34,614 bases of DNA from assembly GCA_004802705.1 (NCBI GenBank), contig SGPL01000359.1:1-34614 (forward strand). Reading direction: 5' to 3'. The DNA is from Bondarzewia mesenterica (Eukaryota > Basidiomycota > Agaricomycetes > Russulales > Bondarzewiaceae). A program made the position numbers and the translations under genes. This document shows, piece by piece, positions 10,635 through 21,695 of this stretch (position 1 is its first letter; every line of letters starts with the position of its first letter). The notes beneath the pieces are model-generated. The model made no database searches and was not told where the DNA came from. It was given only the letters and a program-made list of their open reading frames with translations.

Positions 10635-12054
10635 CTACCTCAATAAGCTCAGACTACCCTTCGCTCCTCCCCCAAGCTGCTTCCACCATTTTATCTTCCC
10701 TCCACCGTCACCCTTTGAACGTTTGGTGATAACGGTAGAAAGACCCGATGACACGCCCTTACGCCCACCTTCTTCAACTCCTCGGACCTTCAGCTTGAGC
10801 TTCGTTCTCGCTTTTGGCCGTGCTTTCTTCCTGGTAACTTCTTCACTCCTCTTACCATTATCGCTCGTGCCATCCACTTCTGCATCTTCCTCGTCAACTC
10901 GTTCCCGCTTCTTTCCCACAGATTCCCCACCCTTTCCCTCACCCTCAGCGTGCGTGCGTTTCACCCGGATAGGTACAGTCGCATATGCCCGTTCCCATTG
11001 CTTCCGATGCAATCTAAAAACCGCCATTGTCGCGCGCGCATCCGTGACCTGCGCTCGTATATGTCGCCAATACAATTCGTACAATGACAATAACAAAAAG
11101 TTGCAATCAGCAAAGAAATCAAAAATGATGTAGGGGATATTGACGCACAGAACTGTGTTCCCCGCCCTGGATATGCACAGCAAACATATCGCGCACGAGA
11201 TTACGCAGCGCCGGCCGCGCCCCGCGTGACTGGCCATTTTTGTGTGCCAAATGCTGTGTATCCCGTTGAAGAGCTCGAGGGTGCGAAAGGAGGAGAGCCT
11301 ATTGAGATTTATTGTCAGATGAAGCACCAACCAGGTCTGAAGGTTGTTAAAGTGCACAGACCTTCGTGTCGTTATGTAGGGCATGGCCGACCAGGATGCG
11401 ATCTTTGAGGAGGTCAGCGACGCGCGTTTGGATTTCTTCAAATGATTTGGCTTCAAGATCGCAGATGGGACGGTAAGAAGGTGCAAGAAACAAGCTCCCA
11501 TAATGAAGAACGTACCATCAATCATGTCTCTCTCTCTCACTCCACTAAACGCTGTCCGCCAATCCGTCACACGCTCCCGCTGCCTGACGAACTCATCTAG
11601 CATCACAACGCCATGGTAGTCCACAATAGAGACACGCGCAAGGGAAGACTCCACGCCTCCCGGACCGACACCTACCATTTCACAATCGAGCGCGAGGTAT
11701 TTACAGCGGGAAAGGTCGGTAGGTGGTGCGGGGAGTAAGCCGAAGATGAGCTTCCGGAGTTCACCCAGCCGCTCGCCGTTCAGTATACTATTATCGGAGA
11801 AGATAACAGGATCGACGCCAAGCGGAAAATGTATGGATGTGGATGTGGACGCTGAAGCGACGATATTTATCGAGGGTGAGGGTTCATGGGAGATTTTACG
11901 GCGCTTTCGTGCTGAATGCGAATCTTTTGATTTGTCGCTGTGTGCAATTTTCTACGTGGGCAACGCTTAATCCTGAAGATATTCAATGTGCAAGCGGATG
12001 GCATACCTTCTGCAATGCGAGCCAGTTGGACGACGGCCCATCTTTGAGAGTCAT
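10635..12054 (-). CDS. REX4: RNA exonuclease 4 (DEDDh 3'-5' exonuclease, rRNA processing)
   Basis: Five exons (12007-12054, 11516-11951, 11362-11450, 11149-11298, 10635-11048) join to 1137 nt, 378 aa. Seen: a basic N-terminal region (ARKRRK); the first exonuclease motif KYLALDCEMVGVGPGG with its D and E; SLARVSIVDYHG; motif II HALHNDTKAL; and motif III GEHSSVTDARATM with the H and final D. A long Lys/Arg/Glu-rich tail follows (KKRERVDEEDAEV, TRKKARPKARTKLKLKV), probably nucleolar targeting. Known for the family: Rex4/ISG20-like enzymes trim RNA 3' ends and act in ribosome biogenesis. All introns are GT-AG. The first intron (55 nt) separates a 16-codon first exon ending in NWLALQK from the rest. 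Motif II has Thr where Leu is usual after HND, outside the catalytic residues. It is a housekeeping gene inside the hydrolase cluster. Confidence 0.92.
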
Positions 12055-12489
12055 CTCACCGCTAGTTTCTGGCACAAGTGCACCGGAGAATCGGGATCAA
12101 GTATCTTAATTTCGGACAGCAATGAGCAGGCTGCCGTCGGTGACCCGTTGTCTGCGACCACGATTGTTTGGGATAAATTGGCAAGATCCCAACACACGAC
12201 ACGCTGAAACCCGCGAAAACAGCGTCTCTGACAAGTCACGTGTAGATTTCATTTCAACGGCTGAGCGGTCCGGGGTCTGCCGAGTTCGCGAAGTTCAACC
12301 TCCAATCGTTATTGAAGTTGCCTTGCGCCGATGCATATTTTATGGAAACATGCAAAGCTTGCTCTTTGTCCGTGGAAATCCTTGGCAGCTCAATTATAAG
12401 ATGTACGCAGGCGACTTGATGGCGGTGGAGTATTCGGAGACGATATTAGCACATATATTAAGTCACCGTGCCTGTAAGTAGGGGCGTAT
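12055..12489. other. intergenic between H4 3' end and REX4 5' end
   Basis: H4 and REX4 are both on the minus strand, so this should hold the H4 3' UTR and the REX4 promoter. No gene is supportable. Confidence 0.4.
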
Positions 12490-13919
12490 TCACGCAGACA
12501 TCTCCAGTAACCACCGTATTCCATCCCTGAAATCCTTCTCGAACTGCTTAGATGCGGAGAGTGTCGGGAAGATCCACTCGAACGCGTGCGGGACTCCTGG
12601 ATATCTGCAAACGAATATAATGAAATCCAACACGATAAGTACATGAGGCGATCGACTCACATATGTAGCTTGGTCTTGACGCCTGCGGCCTTTAGCGTCT
12701 GTTCGTAAAGGATATCCTCATCACGAAGTGGATCCATTCCAGCCACTTGCATGCAAAGAGGTGGCAAGCCCGCATGCGTCGTCGCCAGTAGGGGAGAGAA
12801 ATCGGTATCCGTAGGGACAACCTTCGTCAACTCTGCAAGCAGGAAATTAGGAAAATGAAAGTGCTCGCGTGAATTCGGTGTATACCATAGTAGGGTCGCA
12901 ATGATTTTCCAAAGAGCACTGGTGCTTCCCAGAATTCTTCAACCGACCTAAGGCTACTCTTGTATCTGGTCGAATTAATTTATATCAATAATAAGTCGCC
13001 AGGATCCCGTCAAATGATTCATGCCTATCTGGATATGCGTCTGCATGAATGGTGACCGGAGAATGGAGGATTTGTCCTGTGAGCGGCCGTGACTTGAAGA
13101 AAGGATCGTCTCGTGCACGTAGAGCCATTACCGCTGCGAGGTTTCCACCTGCCGAAAGACCAGACACGATGAATCCTTTCGACAGGTCTGCCGAGATTAA
13201 GGCGTTGTTGCTAGCAGCCTAAAGGAGAAATTATTCAATCAATCACTGGCCAAAGACGGAAATCGCGCACCCATTTGAGGCCAGCGTAGCAGTCGTTGAC
13301 GCCTATCGGGAACGTGTATTCGGGAGCAAGTCTTCGAGGAGAAAGAAGAAGGTCCGATCAGACTGACCTGCTTAAGCTTGATTGGTATTAAATACTATGA
13401 CACACCTATAGTCCACATTTACGATTACAATCTGTAGTTCCACGCAAATGTGCCTGAGGATGTAGTCGTCCATGAGGGCAAAGCCAGAGATCCATGCTGT
13501 CAAAAAGGTTGAGAATCGTAGAAAACCGATATCAAATGGACTTTGGAATGGCCTCACCTCCGCCATGATACCAGACGAGCAGAGGAAACGTCCTGTCCTG
13601 ACCACCAGAACTGGTAGAAGTAGGAATGAGACAGCGTACGAAGATCTTTTCGTCGCCTTCAACAGGAATATGGTGGTCCTCAATCCGATACGCAGACTCT
13701 GTGAAATGAAAAACGATGAGAGAGAAAAGCGAAGTCCGCGTTAGTTGACCTACCTGCGGGTAAAGTTGGTCCGAAATGGGCCTCTACTGTTACTGCATAT
13801 CCGTTCTTGAAGAGCTCCCGCGCAGCTGTCGGATCAGTTGGTATTACTATCGACTTTTCGCTCTCCGTAAGGGCTGCGAATTCGGTGCATTCAGTGCCGA
13901 GAGATCCACGGTCAGTCAT
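12490..13919 (-). CDS. alpha/beta hydrolase, HSL/AB_hydrolase_3 family (copy H4)
   Basis: Eight exons (13754-13919, 13558-13698, 13406-13496, 13271-13331, 13025-13218, 12886-12965, 12661-12832, 12490-12604) join to 1020 nt, 339 aa. Landmarks: WYHGGAW, RLAPEYTFPIG, nucleophile elbow SGLSAGGN, GMDPLRDED and GVPHAFEW, so the catalytic Ser-Asp-His set is intact. The N-terminal region (MTDRGSLGTECTEF up to FGPTLPAG) is unlike H1/H3/H7 but shares FGPTLPAG and exon 1 length (166 nt) with H5, so H4 and H5 form a second subfamily. Intron 5 begins with GC (after CCAGATAG), not GT; the other six begin with GT. With that GC-AG intron the frame is complete, and it reads DRYKSSLRS across the join, as in the relatives. 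The substrate is unknown. Confidence 0.87.
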
Positions 13920-14872
13920 GGTGGGTGTGGTGGTATTGAGCGAGTTCGAGCGCTAGAGTGTTGCTCTGGTAGACGGTACAGGAGTGACCGGGACAGTAGC
14001 CTCTGCGAGTTTAAGTACTGTTTAACAGGCTGCATCGCAAGCGGCTATACGACTTACCGATACATTATCCCTCTCTGTCATGTGAGCAACATGGTGTCGT
14101 TCGGAATGACCAGCTCCCGTTAAGCTGTCATACATGTCATAATATAGTCCCATTAAATGTATCACGAGTCTGATGCGATTCCCTTAGCAGAAGCGATTGT
14201 GAGCGTTTCAGATGGACTTTAAGAGCAGAAAAATGAAAATGGCCGATCGCATCCGCCTGCCGCAGCAAGTAAGACTTCCATTGAATGCTGAGACAAAATA
14301 AGACAGGCAAATTGCAAGGTCATATGCGAAGTACTGCTCCAACTTCCAAGTTGTGAGTATGATATGGCCGCATCATGATATTAGATTGTCCACAGAGTCT
14401 AAAAAGGCAATAAGAAGACGTAAGGAGCTAGCCAGCTTGGCGGCTTCTTCATCAACACGAAGACAAAAGCTGGATAAAACAACCACGTACGGAGATTTAG
14501 AGCAGACTCCAGTTATGCCAGAAAGCGTTCATGCTCTAATGGTAAGTTAAGTACATGTTTGTGAAGTTCCAAGCTGCCGTAGCAGACTTTGGTTGGAGCT
14601 ACACTGTGCGTCAAAGCTCTGAGTCTCACTGGCATGCGATTTCATGGTCCTCAAATTGGGCGCTCCGTTTTCGGAGACCCTCTTCCGATGGCTATGTGAA
14701 ATGTTCCCCGCTTGAGAGATGCAGTGTTGTTGCGGGGCAACTTCCGCGGAGATACCGGGAATGAAGATCGTTCTGTGAGTCAATCTGGTTTTCTTTGTGA
14801 TTCCTTTGAATCTACGAATAAAAACACTAGTTGTTGGACACAACTCAACTAGCAATGCGCACGTCTAGCCAC
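13920..14872. other. intergenic between H5 3' end and H4 5' end
   Basis: These 950 bases should contain the H4 promoter and the H5 3' UTR. Short open frames such as 14353-14550 (+) are basic and unlike any family I know; I do not call them. No repeat or RNA gene is evident. Confidence 0.4.
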
Positions 14873-16283
14873 TCAAGTAGACATTGCCAACAACCATCGG
14901 ATCCCTTCCCTGAAGTCCCTTTCGAATTGTTTCGATATAGATAACGTCGGAAAGACAAACTCGAAGGCATGTGGAGCGCCCGGATATCTACGAGCACAAG
15001 TCATCGACCATTCAGCTGGATACACTGAGATAACACTTACACGTAAAGCTTGGTTGTGATACCGTTCTCCCTCAGGACTTTTTTCATAGAGCAAGCCCTC
15101 GTCGACAAAAGGATCCATACCTGACAACTGCATACAGAGAGGGGGTAGGTCTACATGGCTTTTCGCCAAAAGAGGCGAGAAGTCTGGATCGGTAGGTGGG
15201 GCCTTCGCCAACCCTGCACATTTGAAATCAGATCGAAGGTTCAGCTGAGTGGTTGATGTCGTGCATACCGTGGAACCATAGTAATGACTTTCCAGGAAGC
15301 ACAGGGGCTTCCCAAAACTCTTCATATGATCGGAGTTCCTTCTTGTATCTGTTTGGCGTGACTGTAAGTGCTTCGTGGATAGAAGTTCGAAGCAGAGAAG
15401 AGGTCATTCCTATCAGGATACGCATTCGGATGGATGAGGCCTGGGGAATGGAGAATTTGGCCAGTGAGAGGCCGCGACTTGAAGAAAGGATCGTCCCGTG
15501 CGCGAAGGGCCATGACCGCTGCCAGGTTTCCACCTGCAGACAAACCGGATACGATGAATCCTTTGGAGAGGTCCGCGGAGAGCAAGAGGGAGTTCTTTGC
15601 GGCCTGGGAGATTCATATGGCTCCAGTAGGAATTGGACAGAAGATAAATGGCGCCTACCCATTTGAGAGCAGCATAGCTATCATTGACACCTGTCGGGAA
15701 GGGATGTTCCGGAGCAAGCCTTTGAACACAAATTCTGTCAATCCTGAATGCGAGGTCTGGTTGTTTCGACTTGCCTGTAATCTACATTCACGATTACGAT
15801 CTGCAGCTCTACACAGATATGCCTGAGGATGTAGTCATCCATGAGAGCGTAACCGGATACAAAGCCTAACGGAAACACCTAAACCATTGACGATTAAAAC
15901 GAGTGACTCAATGGACAAACATACCGCCAGCATGATACCAAACTAATAGAGGAAATGCTTTTCCCCGACCATCGGCAGGGGTTGGGACCAGACATCTTAT
16001 GAGGATCTCGCTACCCTCAACAGCAACGTGATGGTCCTTGACGCGATACGCCGATTCTGCATTTCCAAGAATGTCAGTAATCATGATCGAACCGGTACTG
16101 GTGCTAGGACAACGCGCCTGCAGGCAGAGTTGGCCCAAAATATGCTTCTATTCCTTTGATGTAAACGGTCTTGAATACTTCTCGGGCTGCACTGACTTCG
16201 AGCGGCAGAGGCTGCGATAGTGAGGCCCCAATGAGGGCCACGATTTCGGGATGAGGAGCACCAATTTGAGCGCGTCCCAACAT
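14873..16283 (-). CDS. alpha/beta hydrolase (copy H5), damaged, possibly rescued
   Basis: All eight family exons are recognisable (16118-16283, 15925-16056, 15775-15865, 15659-15719, 15410-15603, 15269-15348, 15041-15213, 14873-14987). The nucleophile elbow SGLSAGGN, GMDPFVDEG and GAPHAFE are kept. Damage: (a) exon 7 is 173 rather than 172 nt, because an A6 run (15079-15084) has one extra base, shifting the frame after LLYEK; (b) the oxyanion motif is HAG instead of HGG; (c) introns 1 and 3 begin with GC, and intron 5 begins with GA at the homologous site. Two escapes exist. A GT 9 nt upstream in exon 5 is in phase and would drop three residues. If the 53-nt intron 7 is retained, 1+53=54 nt restores the frame without a stop through YPGAPHAFEF to the normal C-terminus. 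It is therefore either a young pseudogene or a diverged gene. It is the closest relative of H4. Confidence 0.7.
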
Positions 16284-16939
16284 GTCGCTTGACCCACTTC
16301 AGTCGATATGCTGGAGGCCAGAAGATACTGGGGGGGATAAGCAAATCAGCGGCAGAACCAAGGTGGAGGGTATGTACATATATTTTACCCAATGTATCCT
16401 TCAGGTTGCATACATGTGGGGACTGGAATAAGAGTGCAGATGATAAGGTCATGGGGATATCCACCTTCGCTCTGTTTTGCTGAATGCGTGAGACATACAG
16501 CGATGAATGCAGTATGCCGGACGTCGACGACAGTACTACTCTCGAGGCATCGTCTACACAATTAAGTTCAGTGAGAAATGTTGGAACGTGTATGGGTTTC
16601 GTGACGAATGAGCTGTCCCACATCTCTTGAAGGCGTGGCAGAAGAACTAACAGAAAAAGGCAGGAGGCAAGTGATACTCGAGATTATTGACCCCGAAGAA
16701 CATGTGTGGCATTCGTCTATTGACTGGCAGCTGAAGCACTCTGCTGTGCACGTACTTAGCCGCGCCTTCTCTTCGTAGGAGTTAAACATTCCTGCAAACT
16801 TCATAAGTCCGTTGTGAACAATTGAGGACATGACATGTACCTGAAAGAATCACCATGCACGGGATCCCGTTGGAACGCAGTCAGATTCAGAAGAGTTGTC
16901 AGTTGATCTGGAAAAGCAATCGGTATGTCAAGCATATGA
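16284..16939. other. intergenic upstream of H5
   Basis: No supportable gene. The region should hold the H5 promoter and the 3' end of the unidentified gene further right. Confidence 0.35.
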
Positions 16940-19049
16940 TTACCAGTCAAAAATCATGCCAGTCTCAGACAAGCCGGCTTGCATCCTCAGGCTCCAAGAT
17001 GGCAGAAGCATCATCGTTACAATATCTGAAAAGGCCGTGGGGCGTCGGCACTGAGCAGCGTACGAAACAATACGATTCAGCGGCTCATCTATGTGATACA
17101 AAGCATACAGTATACCCCCACAAAGGAGACATGGGACAAAACACAAATTAAGCAGAGGCATAATCACGAAAGGAGAGGCAATGGCACGACACCAAAAGAG
17201 CGAGTCAATCATCTGACTTCCATCCTTAAATTCCCCCGTCCTCATCTCGAAGGGCCAAGCCTCGCGTCTATGTTCAATGTAAACATTCAAACTCCTTCCT
17301 TGCCCTCGCCTCCCTCTTCGCCCTTCCATAGTAATTTCCAGATTCTTGATGCTGCGTTCCCCGCCAGCGATAACGGATCGCCCTGGCGCACGGACCCAGC
17401 CATACGGCCCGCCAGATCCGCCTGCCGCCCTGACGTGACTGAATCTCTGACGAGGTAAAGCAGCGTCGATGTTGGCGCTAAAAATTTAGTGATCATTGTT
17501 GGTAGGTGTAGCGCGGGTGGTGGGTGCGAGAGGGAGACCATGAGCGATGAATTGTTTCTATCCCGTTTGACGAATTGTCAGAAAAAAAAACGGAATGGGC
17601 TGGGAATAGTAAAACATACAAAAGATCGGGAAATGGTGGACCCGTGTGCATTGGCGGGTGGGGAGCCTTCTCCTTCTCGCCATCAACAACCTCATCACCC
17701 TGATTTTCCGAATCTGGTTGATCTGACCAGTACCACACCGCTTTACCATCCTTCGTTGCCTGCACCCACGTCTCATTGGCTTGCATTTTCTGTCGCTCGT
17801 AATCTGCCTGTTGGGGAAGAGACAACGACATCATGTCCATATGCTCTTGTGTGGCGCGTCGCGACTTTGACATCCACAGATAGTACCCTTCTTCCCAATG
17901 CTTTTGCTGCTCTGAGGGCCCAGCGATCAGAGGCTCCGTCATTGAGGTTGTTGTCGAAGATGCTGGTGAGGGAGAGCTGGGTGAGGGCTGATCTTTAGAC
18001 CCTGAGATGAAGGCGTCGACTGCAGTATGCGATTCGGGAGGAAGGGGAATTTCAATGGGGGTCGGAGGGTTTTTTGGCTGGCGAAGGGGATGCCAACTGA
18101 GGTCGGTATTGCGGTTGACCTCATGCTGGAAAACCTTCCGGATGCAAAACGTACGACAGCGCGGTTCAACGCCCTTCGTCCTTCCCGCAATTGATTGAGT
18201 GCAATAGGTGAAACACCGCTCTGAGATTTGTGACGAAAGAGGACCTATTGTGGTGGATGATATGAGTCCGACATGAACATAGACAAGAAAAAGAATTCAG
18301 GGTCGGTCAGGAGTGAAGAATCTCGGCCCAGTGTCCATAATATGCTAGAACAAGGGCCGTAATGGACTCGGAGGCAGATGCCATGAATCTATGAGACCCA
18401 AGCAACCCGGATTAACTCCCATTTCTTCGCCGAAACTACCGCCTCTCTGCTCGGTAAACCATCGCAGGATGCGATAAGGCCTACAGCTCGGCAGGGTATG
18501 TATAAAATCCTTCTGCTATCCAACATGCTGTACAAGCGTGCATGACGGTTCTGAAGCCGGAACAATACTTGACCCGAGGACCGTCAACACCAAAATCAGC
18601 AGGTCACGAATCCCCTCAACCCCGAAAAGTTTCGCTCGTGCGCAAACTGATTGGGCCAAACAGGCGAGGACGAGATTGAGAGAACCTGCAGATGATACAC
18701 AGCGATACTGCATGTGGTGACGGTATGGATAATCTCGAGTGAGTATAAAGTAGCGTTCGGATACTTCCGCGTGTCGACAGGCAACTGGAGACGAGACTGG
18801 CATCTGCCCCCAGGAAAAATCATGAAAAGCAGGATTGGAAGTGAACTCGGAAAACATAAAGAACAGGTAACGCATGCAAACAAGAACAAAAACTGAAAAT
18901 TGGCGATGCTGACCTTTCATTGGTAGGCTCAACTTGATTGAAGGAATGTTATCGACGAAAGATGGATCGCGGGATAGCGGAACTGCATGAGACCCTGGCT
19001 GGGGAGACGACGGACGGATAGCGTTCGGCGATGATTCAGAGGACATCAA
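16940..19049 (-). CDS. unidentified multi-exon gene (model incomplete, possibly damaged)
   Basis: I do not recognise the family. The best block runs on the minus strand from about 18190 to 17620. It is in frame through HPLRQPKNPPTPIEIPLP, PPESHTAVDAFISGSKDQ, then MTEPLIAGPSEQQKHWEEGYY and QANETWVQATKDGKAVWYW. It joins across a GT-AG intron (17478-17619, acceptor context ACTAAATTTTTAG) to PFPDLFANIDAALPRQRFSH and continues in frame, past GGPYGWVRAPGRSVI and SLNVYIEHRREAWPFEM, towards a stop at 16940. Upstream pieces include a Ser/Pro-rich start (MMSSESSPNAIRPSS, 19049), SQSRPRLFGPISLRTSETFR (about 18690) and RILYIPCRAVGLIASCDGLP (about 18500). I cannot join the upstream pieces cleanly: an apparent one-base shift lies near 18150 (RRALNRAVV to TFCIRKVF), with stops near 18300-18380. 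Either I missed introns or the gene is decaying. The 3' end is uncertain. Confidence 0.42.
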
Positions 19050-20435
19050 GAAGAAGATATAGGTGTTTTTTTCGTGGAAATCTGTCCAAATTCGCGAGTG
19101 ATGTGCGGTGTCTGCTAGACAATCCCTGACATTAACAAGGCTGACTCGGAAAGTGTGCAGCTTGTTGAGGAACGACAGACAGAGAGGAAGAACTCACGTT
19201 GAGGCGAAAATTGGCAGCGCAAAAAGTGATGGCCTTCTGTACAGGTCGACCTTGTTAGCAAAGAGGAGTTACGAAGAGAGCTGAAGTTATTTAAAGGAGC
19301 GGCTGAGCAAGCCCTACTCCTGCCGTTCCGTCTCAATTTCGCCTCTTCTCGGCATCTTCCGAGGATCACGTGGTGGACGCCATATAGGCCACATTTTTTC
19401 ATGCTGGCTTCCTCACTTCACTGCGTCGCCCAAAGAATCGCCTTCGCAGCACACGTACAGAGAGCCGTTGCGCTCTCATCTTACCGCTGTGGGGAAAGTC
19501 CCCGGAGGGGCAGAGTGCATATATGTACCTGCGCGCGTACCATCCGGAAAGCCCCCTTCTCTAATCCGTTGGGGTTCGCGCGCGGGTGCCTTTCTGAATT
19601 CTCCTCGCATGTAGATAGGATTCGTCCTGTTTTTTCATGTGAGGAGATTGAGAGGCAGCTCTGCTTGCCTGACGCCTGGTCGTGACACGCGAAGACACGA
19701 GCGGACTGGGCGCAGGTACCGTTGCTCGTAGATATAGTTATGCGATTGCCGGCGTTTCGACGTTGGTAACTCAATGGGGCTCACTCTCGGGCGACGCAAT
19801 TTGTTCTATATTTTTTCCACATTCTTCGGCGGCTTCGTGCTGTTCCGTCACGCTCAACAGAAAGAGTGTGGTCTCCCACTTTGGGTGAGTTGGTCCGCTG
19901 GCAGACACATATCTTGTTCTGCTTGGATTGGAGTTGCCTAATAGGTCGCATAGGAAGTCGAGGTTTCCAATCATAGTGAGTGAGTGCTTCAATTTTCTAG
20001 TCCTACACATGTTGTCGGTTCTGCTATTCCACATGCGTGATGCTTCAATCTTTATTGAATTTCTTCAGGGAGTATACCCCGTTGGACCATGGTCGTTCGG
20101 GGGCGGGCTCCAGGATTTGACACCTCTGATTCTCCTATTTCTTTTCCGTGCCCGAACAACTCATTTACATGTATGCTTTGTTTTCAGGTCTGTTTGTCGG
20201 ATGCATAATTGTGAGAGTCGCTCTACTCCAGTATACGAGACCTAGAAATACGACTTCGCGGCATAGAACACAGCACCGTACGTAGTATCGCATTGTACAG
20301 TAAGGATTAATGGCAGCAATTGTTGAGCACTAGTATGCCCGCACATGTGTATCTGTAGGGCACATTGGTAAAATTTCCGAGTAGATATATTCAGGCTCCC
20401 TGTCGCACTTTACACTTCGCAGTCAGTATAAACAT
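19050..20435. other. long region without a supportable gene
   Basis: Fragmentary frames only. A short hydrophobic frame at about 19798-19884 (+), followed by a good GTGAGT donor, could be an exon of a membrane protein, but I cannot extend it on either side. No repeats or RNA genes were recognised. Confidence 0.35.
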
Positions 20436-20449
20436 TATGTCCCTAGTCC

Positions 20450-20650
20450 ATTGTCTCGACAAGGCGGGGTCTCGCGCTTGCGCACCGACGTCCCCAACCC
20501 GCCGTCTCGATACGGTGGGACCTTGCGCTTGCCCATCATGTTCCAAGCCGACGTGTCCCTCGCGCTCGCGCAACATGTCCTCATCTCATTCTTTTGACAT
20601 GACGGTGGCCCGCCCTTGGGCACTACACCCCCAGCTCCTCCTTCCGACAC
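20450..20650. repeat. degenerate tandem repeat, period about 50 bp
   Basis: At least two and perhaps four imperfect copies of a GC-rich unit are visible. GTCTCGACAAGGCGGGGTCT at about 20453 is followed by GTCTCGATACGGTGGGACCT at about 20504, each continuing with C(G)CGCTTGC and a CATGTTCC/CCGACG-like tail. A weaker copy starts near GTGTCCCTCGCGCTCGCGC (about 20555). The array lies directly beyond the 3' end of the UTP11 pseudogene. Confidence 0.45.
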
Positions 20651-21695
20651 GGCTGCGCCTCGCCCTCATCTTCTGTATTTCCAGCTCTCGAACTGAATAC
20701 TGGAGCATCCAATCTCGGAATAAACGCGCTGACAACTCCTTCAGAAGACGTCCGAAATGTCGCTACTACCCCATTCAATACCAGGCGGTCCAGAGAAATA
20801 CCGCTTGACTCACCGCTGCAGCCTCTCTCCTCTCGTCTTCTGCGAACTCTCGTTCCACTCCTGCGTCTCCATTGAGCTTTGAGTGCTTTTTCCTGCGCTT
20901 GTCTCGATCTTGTGGTCTTCCACCCCCGATCCACCTGCGTTACTTCCTCAACATCCATAGCCGATTTATCGTCCTTAGATGCTGGTTTTCGAATGTAGTC
21001 GGGCTGCGCGAAACTCAGATGGGTAATAGGAAGTATAGTGGATAGTCAACGCACCTTCTTTCTCGTTCTTGGCAAAAATGATATGTCTTGCCGGTTGTTT
21101 TGACGGGACTTTCTTTGTCTTCCACTTAAGTGCCAGCGACGACGCTGGCCTCCATACGAATCTCTAGTCCTTCCTCATCAGGCTCTTCCTCGCCATCGTC
21201 TTCACCATTCAATGACTGTCCAGGCCGGAGCAAGTCAGCCAGGGCGCTCAATTGGCTCTTCAACTTCTCAATTTTCTGGCAACAGCAGTAGCGGATGTCA
21301 ACAGAAGAGAAGGGGTGAAACAAGCTAATTACCCACTTTCAAGCCCGCTACTCTCATTCGCGAATATAATTCTCGCCCTGACTTTGTAGCACTTTGGCCA
21401 TGTCCGCAGGAAGTGCTACATTTCCTCTATCCTGGATATGCACACCTCCCTCAAATGCAAAGCGTGAACTGAGTGACTGACCTTCGTCCGCTGTCTGTTC
21501 ATGAAAAAGTAGAACTCATGTTGATTCCTATCTGCCGCCTTCTGCTTCAAGCGCGTGATCCTGTTCTGCTTCGAGTGGAAGTTCCGCGCTCGCAAGCCAT
21601 AGTTCGAGAATACTGAGGCACGTGCGTTGGGCAAGCTGGGAGCGCTCCTTGTGAGTTCGACGATGGAGCGAGTTGCGAATGTAGGAGTCGCCGCT
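20640..21695 (-). pseudogene. UTP11: UTP11 (small-subunit processome protein) pseudogene
   Basis: Minus-strand pieces spell a UTP11 protein in order but in several frames: NSLHRRTHKERSQLAQR, then a deletion where KHKDYV-like residues belong, then RARNFHSKQNRITRLKQKAA (next frame) to EFYFFMNRQRT. Next come GGVHIQDRGNVALPADMAKV, GENYIR, a frame shift, MRVAGLK, an intron, KIEKLKSQLSALADLLRPGQ, PSKQPARHIIFAKNEKE, GWKTTRSRQAQ and RLLKELSARLFRD. Known for the family: UTP11 is an essential U3-snoRNP/SSU-processome factor for 18S rRNA maturation. The start codon is missing (SYIRNSLHRR has no Met). A deletion breaks the frame near 21605, a two-base change follows YIR near 21350, and further shifts occur in the C-terminal half. 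Two apparent intron positions remain, so it arose by DNA duplication rather than retrocopying. An intact copy elsewhere is expected. Confidence 0.85.

Noticed and set aside
10635..11678. A single 347-aa unspliced protein on the minus strand
   Set aside because: It reads through three introns of REX4. Splicing gives continuous exonuclease motifs (DCEMVG, HND, GEHSSVTDARA) that the unspliced frame lacks.
18098..18155. A 29-nt intron (GTACGT to TTCCAG) to repair the unknown gene
   Set aside because: It is shorter than credible basidiomycete introns, so I report a possible frame break instead.
19798..19884. Hydrophobic fragment NLFYIFSTFFGGFVLF as an exon of a membrane protein
   Set aside because: A good donor follows, but no upstream or downstream exon in a compatible phase could be found.
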